From: Rostrohypoxylon terebratum
Taxonomy: Eukaryota > Ascomycota > Sordariomycetes > Xylariales > Hypoxylaceae
Length of the DNA: 64,000 nt
Reading direction: 5' to 3'
NCBI GenBank assembly: GCA_022497145.1
Contig: MU385888.1
Location: 124,001-188,000 of the forward strand
This document shows positions 1-10,581 of this stretch, piece after piece (position 1 is the first letter of the stretch; each line of letters begins with the position of its first letter). Both the position numbers and the translations under genes were made by a program. A model generated the notes under the pieces. It saw nothing but the letters and a program-made list of their open reading frames with translations, made no database searches and was not told the origin of the DNA.

Positions 1-1485
1 CGCGAGGTAGTAGGTATTGTGGTTGTGGCGGTACTCGGCGACTTCGAGAGCGCCGCTCAGGTGCTGGTGTCGCGTGGCGATGCGGAGGCCCGGGTGGTTT
101 AGGGTTCTGGTCACGAGGGGCTTGATGGCTTTGCGCGCGGCTGTTGTGAGTGTGGTTAGATAGTTCCATTTAATTGTGAAAGGATAAGGGCTGTGGATAT
201 GTATAGGTATGTGAAGGATAGTAGGATATTAACGTAAGGAGTACAGGTAGGTAGGCATAGGAAATGATGTGCTGTGTTCCGGAAGGATTTGTGGTATACT
301 AACCTTCGGCCACTACGTCGGACTCTTTCTTCTCTTGAGGGAGTGTGCTTGAGGCCTTCATGGCCTGGACTTGCTCTGCGCGGTGCTTGTAAGTATTTCC
401 AACTCCAACGCACTGAAAGTATGTACGCCTGGTATGAAGAACTCACCAGCAAAATCTGTTTCCATAAAGTGTGTGCCGTAGAAAGCTATGAATTATCAGT
501 ACTTCAACATCCCATACGCTCAGTTTAGGGTAAATTTCGCTGTATACTTACTTCGATAGATGCTGGGTAAAAGTTTTTGATCGTCATTATCCTCAACGGA
601 TTTCGGAAGTTGTGGTGTCCCATAGTAGGCGTCTTGAAGGAAGGTCCCGAAGTTAGGTGGGTGTCCGGCTCGCTTGCAGTCTTCGATTTTCTTCTCGAAC
701 GCCGACAGAGGTTCTACGTAGGGTGTCCATGCCTGAGTTCCGCCCTTGGTCTCTTTGATGTATTCCAGGGGCTCATGTTTGGCGAGAACAAGAGATGGGC
801 GAACGGTACTCTGCTCCTGGCGCCACTTCATCTGCTTAAGATCCTTCAATGGTGCTAACTCAAGGGCAAGATGTCGATCCTTAATACCACGCTCCATAAT
901 AGCGGCGTTTACGCCGAGCTGATCTACTCTATCCTTCAGGTCATTGAGTGAGCCGCGGAAAGCCTCAGAGTTGGTGGCGGAGTTCGTTTGTCGATGAGTG
1001 AACGGGGCAAACTTGGGTCTGTCGAGTCGTTTCTCACCGCTGGGCTTTCTGTGCTGGCCAGCTAGGATCTGGCCTTGCAATGCCGCCGCATCCTCGAGGA
1101 GGTTCGTGACATGGTTGGAGAGGCGTACCATGTCGAAAGACTGCTTGCTTGGGCGTTGCTTGAATCCTTGTCTTTGGAGCATCGCCTGTTCGCGGAACCA
1201 ACCGTTCGAGTCTGCTTTCCTAACGAAACGTTCAGCAGTCGAGACCGCATTTTTGACCTTGGTCTGGAAGGTAAGCCATGTCTGATCATGTAGATGGGGG
1301 AATTCGGGGAAGTGTTCGCGGCCTTCGTTCGATATGAGATCACCGAATTGAACTGTTGCGCGCACTAGTGCTCGGATTCGGTCCTCGACGTCCCAAGCAT
1401 GTTTGTGAGAGGTATTTTGTTCGACTAGCTGATTTGGTTGCTCTTCCGGCTCGGGTGTTTCTTCTCTCTGCTGCTGTTCCGACAT
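1..1485 (-). CDS. Unrecognised fungal protein, 5' part (3 exons, runs off left edge)
   Basis: I do not recognise this protein. My model is exon 1 at 1485-552, exon 2 at 412-304 and exon 3 from 140 to beyond the window edge. The phases agree: exon 1 ends in phase 1 at a GTAAGTATA donor, exon 2 begins after TTTCAG and ends in phase 2 at GTTAGT, and exon 3 begins after CTAAC...CAACAG. The first ~310 residues are hydrophilic and acidic at the N-terminus (Glu/Gln/Pro-rich), then probably helical with many Lys/Arg/Glu. Exons 2 and 3 are basic and rich in Pro and Arg. I see no signal peptide, membrane segment or catalytic motif. The Met at 1485 is preceded by a perfect intron acceptor (TTTCCAG, nine bases after a CTAAAC branch-like sequence), so a 5'UTR intron or an upstream exon is possible. 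A small membrane ORF lies just upstream on the same strand. The C-terminus is outside the window. Confidence 0.6.
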
Positions 1486-1620
1486 GATGCTGGAAATATG
1501 ATAGTTTGTTTAGCCTATTTGGAAATTTCCTACGCCTGGGGGAAATAAATAAGAGACGTTGATGTTATGGCCCAGCGGCCGAAGGAGAGAAAAGCACTCA
1601 AGGTATGTATGGATACCTTG

Positions 1621-1773
1621 TTACTTACGAGGAGAAGACTCGAGTCGAATCTTGTCTTCTAAGATACGTGTAGACCGAATGAAGTAATAAGTCCCAATGA
1701 CCAGTAGTATGAGCGTTATTGCAAGGAAGAAAAGCAATGCCAGGAGTACCAGGAGCATATAAATTTCCTCCAT
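1621..1773 (-). CDS. Candidate 50-residue single-span membrane peptide or uORF
   Basis: This is a short ATG-to-TAA frame of 50 codons. Residues ~5-32 form one continuous hydrophobic stretch, rich in Leu, Ile, Val and Phe and ending in a Tyr-Tyr pair. A charged tail with several Arg, Lys, Glu and Asp follows. That is the layout of a tail-out single-pass peptide. The last codons overlap a strong splice donor (GTAAGTAAC), and an acceptor (TTTCCAG) lies just before the start of the next gene downstream. If that intron is used, the frame continues for 18 further codons, out of phase with the main ORF. It could therefore be a separate small gene, an overlapping upstream ORF of the 1485 gene, or chance. 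The window alone does not decide. Confidence 0.35.
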   Translation of the reverse strand: MEEIYMLLVLLALLFFLAITLILLVIGTYYFIRSTRILEDKIRLESSPRK

Positions 1774-2477
1774 AGTAGCACTGTTTTAATGTTATGGTTA
1801 TAGACTATTGGTAGCCAAACGATACCAATGACGATAAGTCGAGGAAGAGAATCTCAGAACTTCGAAAATGAATATAATGTGCCAGGGATAAATACATGGA
1901 CAATGTTCAATGTCCAATGTTGTTTACCTTTTACGTTGTAGAAGAAAAGTTTGAATGATAAGGGGCTACCTTCTATGCTCCCCCCTTTTTCTTCCATCGT
2001 CCCCTGTCTAGACTTTTCTACCGATTGGGTTTCAACCAACCTTGTCTGCATAAAGCCAGTGGTTAGAGAGAAGGAGCTGGCTCTAAGTTATCAAGGAGCT
2101 CGAGCGCCAAGAAGTGTTGCTACTTCTTTTATGCTGGGCAGTTCTGTCCTTGGTTCACGTATTACTAGACGGGATATGTTCACATCGAGGCAAACCGTGA
2201 TAAGTTAGCCTCTAAGGTTTTAACAAAGCTCGTCTCATCTTGTCCTCCTGCCTATAAGTGTCGAGATCCAAGTCTGACCTGAAGCTCGTGATGATTATAG
2301 GTATATCCACTAGCTGTGTATTTCACAAGGCTAGAAAAATCTTAACCATCTTGTCAAGTATATGCCTATCCCAAGGCACCTTTATTGTATTCATTATATT
2401 ATTAGCGTTTGCATCGGCGGTTGTGCTAGTGCCTCAATAACCACGCAAGCATCCAAGCATCGCAAACTTAGACAATT
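1774..2477. other. Intergenic spacer
   Basis: This is AT-rich sequence between the CCZ1 3' end and the left-hand gene. Short frames are present on both strands, but none has coding character. I see no repeat or RNA gene in it. Confidence 0.5.
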
Positions 2478-4911
2478 TCACCGGCCTAGACTCAATAGTC
2501 CCTCGATATACTTCTTCGTATCCACGCCAATCCCCTGAGCAAGTCGACTCGCGCCGTCTGTCCAACCACCGCCTCCTTCAGCGTACGAGCTGCTCAGGCC
2601 CCTAAGCCTCGTATGCTCGCCAGCTCTGCGGATGAGGAAGATCTCTTTGCCGACCTTCCCTCTCTTCGGCCGGCTTTGGGAGTCTATGCTTTCCGCTGGC
2701 TCGCTCTGTAGCAGGCTCACGTCTGAAGAGTTTGGTGGCGGTAGAGAAGGCGTTTGGGTACCGTCCTTTTCTAATATGCGCGTCCAGACGATCCACCACC
2801 CGCGGCTAGTCTTACAAGTGCGTTCTAATTCAGACGGATCTGTCGACGTCGCGATATACGTGTTGAGGATTTGTTGGTGGGTATTTATTGCCTCGACCCG
2901 CGACCAGACCGGCTGTGCGTTTTCTTGCATCAGCTGCCCGGGAGTGGGAATGCTTGGGATAGTGGAATGAACCGTCATAGCCTCCGGATCCCAGATGAGA
3001 TCGAAAATATGGGAACCGACTGCTCCTATATCCGGTCTTCCGGGACGATAAGCTGTCGAAGTCGCTAATGGTTTTCGAAGCGGCGCAAGCTGGTAGTGCA
3101 ATGACCTGTACAATCCGTCCCAGGCCAACGAGTCCGTTCGGTTCTGAAATAGAAACGTGTAGATGAACGGTTTATGAACATACACCACCACGCGTACTTT
3201 GTCGGTTTTATTGCGATCTTGACTGTCAAAATGAGACGGTGAGCCTTGAGTACTCTTGCGCATGGCAGGCTCATTGTCCTGGCTTCCAAAATCCCGAGTC
3301 ATTTCGTCCTCGTGCCGTTTTGTATTCTCTAGCTCTACGATAAGAGTTCGAAGCAGGACCCTTGAATTATATTCAGCCTCATCGGGCGAAGAGTCGGATT
3401 GCTCTCTATTTTCAGTATCTTCCACTGTACTGGCCTCCTCGACATCTCCGAGGAGTCCTATGAGGTAATGGCCTGTATCATCGCTTACTGTTTTGGGGCG
3501 ATGGGAATCATTAGGTGATATCTTATCCTTATCCTTCTTGGGACTGTCTATAGGCGTGGCCCTTTCTTGAGGAGTATCTCCACTTCCACCAGTACCTAAG
3601 GTCCAATGTGTGCCATAGCCCATCTTAAGGTAGCTCATGAACCTATTGACCCCGCTTTCCTCTGTCGCATCTTCGGTAACCTTTGGTGGAGTGGTTTCTG
3701 ATTTTGGGGGGTCTGTCGATTGCTCCTGTGTACTCGGCTGCTCTACGCTGGCCGATTCATTCACTTCGGGGATTTTCGGAAGACCTTTGGTCGCATCTTT
3801 ACTACTTGCTGAAACACGTTTTTTGTTTTTCTTAGCTTGGCGTATTGAAGCCGGACTTTCTCTTACTCCATAAGCATCCTCACCCCAGGTGTAGACGTCT
3901 TCCATCCAGTAGGTAATGTCACGCAGCGACTTCCGAGAGAGAGCACCGGCACCTAAGAATATAGCACCATCTTCTGCTCCGGGCTCTTCACCAGTGCCGA
4001 GCCATTTCGGAGTTGGCTCATTAGGCAAATTAGAGGGGTCTTCGCCTGTCGCAGATTCCGAGGGGCCGAATTTGCAAACGATTAAGTCTATTAAGCCCTC
4101 GATTCTATCGACGAACCCTTCTAGAACTTCTCGTTCGCCGCTCCCTCGGTCTTCCTCGCCGACGCCAACGCCGAGCTCGCCACAAGCAGCGATTTTGATG
4201 CCTCCAAATACGCTGGTAGCGGGATTGCCGTGTAGCATGACATCCCACGTCGACAAAAATAGATCCCAATATCGACTCATTATGCTGACGAACTTAGAGC
4301 GCCTCGACCGAACGAACAGGGCGCTTAGGGACGCTGCATGGTGTAATAGGAAGATAGAATGAGCGCGCAATAGATCTTGCATGAGCAAGGCGGCTGGCTT
4401 GAGCTCGCGAGACGAGTATTCGACATTCTCGGTCGGTCCGTCTTTCTGGTTTGGAGTAGGAGCTCCGAGTCTTGGTGGGAGAGGTATCTTGGTCAAATCA
4501 ATAGACTAGAATAACAGGCATCAGCAACCGGCTACGGATAATGCAACCCAATATACCCACGGCCAAAATCCACCAGCCTGGTTCCAATTCGTGCAGCACA
4601 ACGCGGCTCTTCTCCGTCTCTATGGTATCGACAGGCTCGCCATCGGAGAAACCGCGACTGAACTCGACCATGCCCTGAGCTAGACCGATTTGCCTCAATC
4701 GTTCGTTCCGTTCTTCTTGGGAAATATGATCGGTCGGCTTGCCCCGCGAGCGGTGACGCCGTTTCTTGGTCTGGGTATTCACGGAGGCATAGTAAACAAT
4801 CTGATCGTCTAATGTTTCGTCTGTCGTACCGAGTGAAGGATTGTATATAGCCAAGAAGCCTAATTGCGCTGGTACAATGGTCGGAAGAGGGGGAGAGGCA
4901 ATGTTAGCCAT
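2478..4911 (-). CDS. ccz1: Vacuolar fusion protein CCZ1 (Mon1-Ccz1 Rab7 GEF subunit)
   Basis: The two exons are 4911-4561 and 4505-2478, joined across a 55-nt intron (GTGGGT...TTCTAG) in phase 0, giving 792 residues. The N-terminus carries the Ccz1 first-longin signature (a beta strand starting FLAIYNPSLG, then DDQIVYY). The splice restores the usual ...GWWILASIDLTK segment of the family. Low-complexity acidic and Ser/Pro stretches fill the middle, and a second conserved block (FIYTFLFQ..., LAPLRKPL) follows, as in fungal homologues. Ccz1 pairs with Mon1 on late endosomes and autophagosomes and activates the Rab7/Ypt7 GTPase for vacuole fusion. That function is family knowledge. Length fits Pezizomycotina Ccz1. 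The start at 4911 is the first Met, 12-16 residues before the conserved strand. Confidence 0.87.
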
Positions 4912-5743
4912 CGCGAAGTGTCGCGTGCTACTACCACTACTACTGCATCAAATGAATTGGTGTCGTCGAGGCAAGCCACCGCGAAGACGGCCCATAGCAA
5001 ATTAATGATGCATCGGATTGGAAGAAAAGCGGAGAACAAACTAGGAACGTGCCCCGTCAAAGAACGTGCGTGAAAGGCATTTTACATATGTATATTATGT
5101 ACCTAGGTAACACAAGAAAGCAAGAATGGGTAAGTGGGAAAGTGGGAAAATGGGAAAACGCAGGTGCGGATCTGGATGTTGACGTTATTGCGACACTTGA
5201 TCGTTGGGGCAATTTCTCATTCAAGAATATACGTGTTTTTGGTCATTTCTCATAACACGATATCTTCCTAAACAGATTCGATGAATATATCAAGTACATT
5301 TATAGCCCCTATTCGACTACATGTCATTCCAACCAAACTCAACTCAACTCAACTCGGCATTTCAACTTCACCGGCGTCCTTTAATACGAGACTTCCTGAT
5401 CCTAATCTCTCACAGTCTTTGGCCCTACATAATATTTGAGACAATGTATCACCAGACAGGAGATGTTAGAGATTTCGGTTTTCAAGCCGACCGTATCAAA
5501 GCCACTTTCGTCATCATACATACTTGTAACCATCCCCAAGCCACAATCCCCAACAAAATGGATGATGTCGGCGACCTATTTGTATGTATACCCTTGGTGC
5601 CACACCAATAAACTGAACCGAATACGAACCCGAGCGAATAGAAAAATACGTACAAGCAAATGCCAACTTATAGCTGAGATATCAGGGGTAGTTGACCTCT
5701 CGATACCATTCCCCCATCCCCAAGTCCCCGATACCACCAACCC
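4912..5743. other. Intergenic spacer (CCZ1 promoter and SDR 3' flank)
   Basis: No supported gene. The CCZ1 promoter side contains a short ACT/CTA trinucleotide run near 4928-4944. Around 5338-5357 there is a small AACTC repeat. The remaining frames are short and lack family similarity. Confidence 0.5.
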
Positions 5744-6706
5744 CTACACCCAGCCCGTAGGCGCGCCCGGGATATCGCTCAGCTTCGCCACGTCCTCCCA
5801 CTCATCAACCGCCTTCAGCACCCTCCCGGCGCTCTGCCTAATGACCGCGACCGCGTCGCCGCCAAGCGGCGCCATAGCCGGCAACTCCCTGCCCTCCGCG
5901 ACCCCCGTGCCCGTCACGATCTCATAGATGATCTCGCACCCCTTCCTCGTGTCCCCGAGCTGATTGTGATGAAACGCCCTAAACGCCTTATCCGCGCGCT
6001 CGTTCATCTCGGCGTACGCCGGGATCCTTTCCGCGTGCGACGTGCTGCCGAAATTGGCCCCCTGCTCCAGTATCCCCGTGCGGAAGAACCCGGGCTCGAG
6101 GAGCGTGTGTCTGATCCCGAACTGCCTGACCTCCTCCGCCATCCCGAGCGTCATCGTCCGCAACGCCGCTTTGGCGGAGCAGTACGCGTACGTGCAATCC
6201 AGGTTGAACCATACGGATAGCGAGCCCACCGTTACCAACGCGCCCTTGCCGTATCTCTGCTTCCTCCTCCTCGCCTCCTCGTTATCGTTTTCGTTATCAG
6301 GATTGAGCTTCTTGGCCCGCAAGTGCGGCAGCACGGCCCGGTACACGTTCATGGGCCCGAAGAAGTTCGCCTGGAACTGCCGCGCCATCTCCTCGGATGT
6401 CAGCTCCTCTACGGTTCCCGTCTGCACGTACGCCGCGTTGTTGACGACGATATCCACCGTGCCGTGGATCTTGAATATGGCGTCGATATCCCTCTTCACG
6501 GAATCCAGGGACTCGTTGTGGTCTAGACGTGCCAGTGTAAGGTTTGCCGGGAGAGGCGGCGAGAAGGAGGAGAAAGGGGGCGGATTCCGCGAGGTCCCGA
6601 TGACGAGGTCGCCGCGCTCTGCGGCCACTTTAGCCAGTTCGAGACCGAAGCCGGATGTTGCGCCTGTGACGAGCCAGATGAGGGGAGTATTAGTAGTTGT
6701 AGTCAT
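5744..6706 (-). CDS. Classical short-chain dehydrogenase/reductase (SDR)
   Basis: A single-exon gene of 320 residues. It has the Rossmann dinucleotide motif TGATSGFG at residues 14-21, the NNAAY structural motif near residue 94, a catalytic Ser in GSLS near 161, and the YxxxK pair (YCSAK) near 174-178, followed by the PG motif in LEPGFFRT. The family carries out NAD(P)(H)-dependent oxidation or reduction of alcohols and carbonyls. The substrate cannot be read from the sequence. There is no signal peptide, so it is probably cytosolic. It belongs to the SDR subgroup with an insertion of about 20 polar residues (Asn/Asp/Glu/Arg-rich) between the NNAxx motif and the catalytic Ser. No biosynthetic cluster partners lie nearby. 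The third-position GC content is higher than in the flanking genes, at least by eye. Confidence 0.87.
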   Translation of the reverse strand: MTTTTNTPLIWLVTGATSGFGLELAKVAAERGDLVIGTSRNPPPFSSFSPPLPANLTLARLDHNESLDSVKRDIDAIFKIHGTVDIVVNNAAYVQTGTVEELTSEEMARQFQANFFGPMNVYRAVLPHLRAKKLNPDNENDNEEARRRKQRYGKGALVTVGSLSVWFNLDCTYAYCSAKAALRTMTLGMAEEVRQFGIRHTLLEPGFFRTGILEQGANFGSTSHAERIPAYAEMNERADKAFRAFHHNQLGDTRKGCEIIYEIVTGTGVAEGRELPAMAPLGGDAVAVIRQSAGRVLKAVDEWEDVAKLSDIPGAPTGWV

Positions 6707-8361
6707 GGTGATCTTGTTAGTTTGGGCGACGCCCTAGATGCTTAGGTCGTTGCTATCTACTAGGTAGGTAAGTGACCTAGATTAGTATTGAAAGAGGAAT
6801 GAGGTATCTGCAAGAATATCTTATTAGCAAGAATGAAATCACGGAACCCCCCGCCTCTATAAAGAGCACAAGGTCGAATTGTATGCGAAGAATGTATTAA
6901 GGGAAATTCCCTCTCTCTCCTTGTACGGTAAAACACATAATCGCCGAAATCGCCATATACCAACGCGCGAGATGCCGTCTGTGACTAAGCCGCAACGCCA
7001 TATCAGAAACACAATCCCGGAAGGTTAGACTCAAATATCCCCCTCCAATGTGGCTTATAGCATGTAAACACTATGCGATCGGTGTTGAATTCCGGGAATG
7101 ATAATTGAGATAAACGGCAGAAAATGAACGTTTGAATACGACGTTATGTTAACTCCTATAGGATAGCGCCTATTCTATAGTCGCAGTCACACCGCATGTC
7201 AACGTCACGGCGTGATCTGTAGGTAGGGAACGGCTAACCTCCCCTCGTCGGCAAGTTACTCCGAAATTCCAACATGGTGGTGTCAGGTATGGGATGGCTT
7301 ATTCGACGCTGCAATATCTACTGCATTTTGATTGGCCGGAGTTAATTAAAGAGGGTGTGGATGTTCGAAAACGTGTGTTGGTCATTGAGGGTTGCTCGTG
7401 ATATCCATGGCTACAGAGATAGTTAGTATCAATCTTCAGCATCGGGTCGTGGATTTCTCGCAGCAAATGTAAACGGAATATAGACCGGGCCATGCCGTGC
7501 TGAGGGTCTTTTGACAAGGCTCTTCATGTTCAGAAAGGGATGGCACTGTTGAAAGCAAAGGCCGAATATAAAAACTAGGAAGTGTTGACATAGAGAGTAT
7601 GTACAAGAACCCCGAATCTCTGCCCCGATGCTCAACACGTCTCCCGAATACCTAGTCCCCACTCCACGCGAACACGAAAACATAGTCTTACAACCCGTAC
7701 ATAACTTGACAGAATCAATTAACTATCAACGTACTCGCCGTCGGCGCCGATGACGGTCTATAACGGTGGTGTAGTAACCTGAAAAATTTCATACCCCAAC
7801 TCCACCAGCCCAGCTGTTCCCTGGTCTCTTGGAAAATATCTTTTTAAAACCCCCCTCGCGAATCTCCGGGTGCTGCTAAGTATTTACAACCGCAATCCAA
7901 GTTGATACAGGTGGTGGTAAGGACATTGTCTTAAACATTAACCTCCATCTCCCTGGCGACGCCTTCTAATGCTATTAACGCATCTGTCACGCCTGTGTTC
8001 GTAAAGGCTAGGTAGTTTCTTGGTACAAGATTGGAAGAGTATGAAAAAGGTGGTTGGTTTGGTAGAGTTGATGCTTATCGTCAGCGGTACCGTTTCAGGT
8101 ACCCTATGATCGCCTCATTCGAAGTAAGAAATCCTCCGCAGAGCTGTCCTCCTGTATATGCAGATCCAAGCAATTAACTCCGGCCCCATTTGTCATGATA
8201 GTAACCCCATTTGGAAAACGCCTAGACTAAGTCTAGCTAGAATAAACCTCCTTTACTCGGCGGTACGGCCGTCACCTAATGTTCGTAGCCTGCCCCTCGT
8301 TGCCAAGGACTGTACTGTGGTTAGTTTATACTGCAAAAATAATCTAAGAACATGATTCAAC
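6707..8361. other. Intergenic spacer
   Basis: About 1.6 kb between the SDR start and the 3' end of the FLC gene. A possible last coding exon of the FLC gene lies at 8314-8272. Apart from that I see only short frames. The longest, on the minus strand at 7683-7429, has no family features. Confidence 0.45.
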
Positions 8362-10581
8362 TCACCTGGCGTTGTTCTGTGCTCTGTAGCTCGGGGGGCT
8401 ACCGCTGTTCACCGAACGTCCGGCAGAGCTACCGCCATACGGACTAGGTGCTCTTTGCGGGCCACCGTTGGCCGGGAAAAGAGGCACGGATGGGTCTACG
8501 GGCGAGGGCGAATGACGACCATTTGAGCTGTTGGTGTTTCGGAATGCGCCAGGAGGAGCGGCGTTGGGAACGGTCAAGGTCGAGGTGTTCGTTCGGCGGC
8601 GCATGTCAGCTGAGGATATCGATTCGTTGTCCTCATCAAGGTCTAAACCGGGCTTGTAACCAGCCTTGTCGCCACGAGCAGTAGCAGCAAGGGCGTCTAG
8701 CTCAGTAGTACCTGTAAGCTGAGACTGCGACTTCATGAAAGAGGCTCGGTCATCAGCCATAAATTGGTAACGGCCATCGGGGTTCTTGCGGTAGAAGACT
8801 AAGGCAGTCGAAACGAGGACCATAATCAAGAGAACGGTGGCGAAAATAGCATTGAGGATAAACAGAATGAGACCAATGACACCGTTGACCAAGGGGGGTT
8901 GGTTAAACACATCCGAGAAAATCAAGAGGAAAATGGCATTAATAAAGTTGATGGCACAAATGGCGATGTTGAACGAGTTGGTGCTCTTGTCCATCCACGG
9001 TCGTAGAACACTAGCTGCGATCAAAGCTCCAGCTTCGATAAGGAGGAAGCCGATAGCCTGAGCCGTGCTGTTGCCCTGCGAAAACGCAATGAACATGGAT
9101 TTAACCAAGGTGTAACCAAGGATCGGAATAATAAAGTAGTAGGCGGAAGCACGGAACTGGATGTACAAGAAGCCCCACTTGTTGAGTGCCTGCGGATCCG
9201 AGAAGAGGATGTAGGCGGGGTTTCGGTGCATGGCAACGGAGCGGCGAGCGATTCGAACAACCTTGGAAGCGGCCCATCCCAGAGTGATTGTCATGCCGAC
9301 GATAAAGAAGACTGCCAAAACTACCTCAGCAGGCGAGTCTACCTGAGTGAATTCCCAGAGGCAAAGAATGGACATTTGCGGGTAACCGATAAGGGTAAGA
9401 CGGAACAAGATGCCCTTAAGGACGGTGAGCCACCCGTTGCGGAACTCGAGGAATGTGTCGGGCTTCATCCACTTCTGCTTGACGGCCAATTCGCACAGAC
9501 CCTTGAATGCTGCGACTGCGGCAATAGTAAAGACTACGAGGAGGCAGAAAAACGTCAAACCAGTCATAAACAGGTTCGTCGTCTCGATACCGGCTCTGAA
9601 GGCAACACGTTGGATGCCATACACGATATAACTACCAGAACCAGTCATAATATTAGCTCGCTTCATTAGCGACACAGCGGCTCGCGGAAGAATGGCGACT
9701 GATCTCCTATACAAGTCGGCGGCAGCATCCGGAAGAGCAGCTAAGGCACGCTTTTCAACCTGGACGGAAACGGTTGTCAACGAGTCAAAGATGGTAGAAG
9801 GTGTACCGCCAGTAGCTCGCTGGTACCAGGTAAAGATGTCCTGCATGAAGTCGACGTTGATGATACCCATGGACCATTGGAAATCCTGGGTCCAGGACTG
9901 AGCAACAGGAGGCAGGTGGATCGAAGTTAGACCAAGCATAGCCTGAGCTTGGAAGAAGCCGAACAACGAAAGAGCTCCAGAGGCGATGTGAGCGGCGGCG
10001 TTGGAGTGACCTAGACCGTTGATAATGGCCGAAGAGCAGAGAATAAGACCGGCGATGATGGCGAGAACCCACTTAACAGCAATTAGGTCAACCGTCTTTC
10101 CGTTGGAGATATCGGCTTCGACACAAGCCACACTCTTGCCGGTCTCGGTCATGTTGAGGAAGACACGGACGGTAGCATCGAGGTCGGGGAACGTATACGC
10201 GATGCCGGGAATCTGGGATGCGGCCGCTTCGCCCACAGGCAAGTTGAACTTTAACGGAATCTTACCGGCGGTCATGGGACAGAGACCAGCCAAGCCAACC
10301 TTGCAGGGGTCGACGGTGGTTTGGATAATCGTGTAACCATATGCTGAGATGGCGACGTCGAAAACAACATTACCTTCGACAGACGACGTTGCAACGATGT
10401 TGAGAAAAGCTGTGTTGTTATTGGGTGTGTAGACGACCTTGAACAGACTAGCCGTGAACATGGAATCCTCCTGGCAGGCGTTCAGTGAATTCGAGACGAG
10501 CATAGGCTCTGCAGCGGCGGCGGGAAGGAATGCCGAGAGCCATGATATTAGCAGGATTGATCTTAACGTCGAAAACCACAT
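8362..10581 (-). CDS. TRP-like flavin carrier protein (FLC/Pkd2 family), ER or plasma membrane
   Basis: About 739 residues from the Met at 10581. I prefer this start to the Met 15 codons upstream because it begins a clean signal peptide (ISWLSAFLPAAAAE). The order is: signal peptide; a Cys-containing lumenal ML-like domain to about residue 175; a first membrane helix (VKWVLAIIAGLILC); a loop; about eight further hydrophobic helices between residues ~330 and 620; and a polar Ser/Pro/Asn-rich cytosolic tail. This matches fungal FLC1-3, which are implicated in FAD transport into the ER and in cell-wall integrity, and Pkd2-like channels. The last codon before the stop overlaps a canonical donor (AG|GTGAGT). 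If spliced to the acceptor at 8315, the tail would gain 14 residues and end at 8272. A purine-rich leader lies upstream of the start. Confidence 0.87.
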   Translation of the reverse strand: MWFSTLRSILLISWLSAFLPAAAAEPMLVSNSLNACQEDSMFTASLFKVVYTPNNNTAFLNIVATSSVEGNVVFDVAISAYGYTIIQTTVDPCKVGLAGLCPMTAGKIPLKFNLPVGEAAASQIPGIAYTFPDLDATVRVFLNMTETGKSVACVEADISNGKTVDLIAVKWVLAIIAGLILCSSAIINGLGHSNAAAHIASGALSLFGFFQAQAMLGLTSIHLPPVAQSWTQDFQWSMGIINVDFMQDIFTWYQRATGGTPSTIFDSLTTVSVQVEKRALAALPDAAADLYRRSVAILPRAAVSLMKRANIMTGSGSYIVYGIQRVAFRAGIETTNLFMTGLTFFCLLVVFTIAAVAAFKGLCELAVKQKWMKPDTFLEFRNGWLTVLKGILFRLTLIGYPQMSILCLWEFTQVDSPAEVVLAVFFIVGMTITLGWAASKVVRIARRSVAMHRNPAYILFSDPQALNKWGFLYIQFRASAYYFIIPILGYTLVKSMFIAFSQGNSTAQAIGFLLIEAGALIAASVLRPWMDKSTNSFNIAICAINFINAIFLLIFSDVFNQPPLVNGVIGLILFILNAIFATVLLIMVLVSTALVFYRKNPDGRYQFMADDRASFMKSQSQLTGTTELDALAATARGDKAGYKPGLDLDEDNESISSADMRRRTNTSTLTVPNAAPPGAFRNTNSSNGRHSPSPVDPSVPLFPANGGPQRAPSPYGGSSAGRSVNSGSPPSYRAQNNAR

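Noticed and set aside
3916..4362. 148-codon plus-strand frame inside CCZ1
   Set aside because: It is antisense to a confirmed exon with a Pro/Ser-rich shadow composition.
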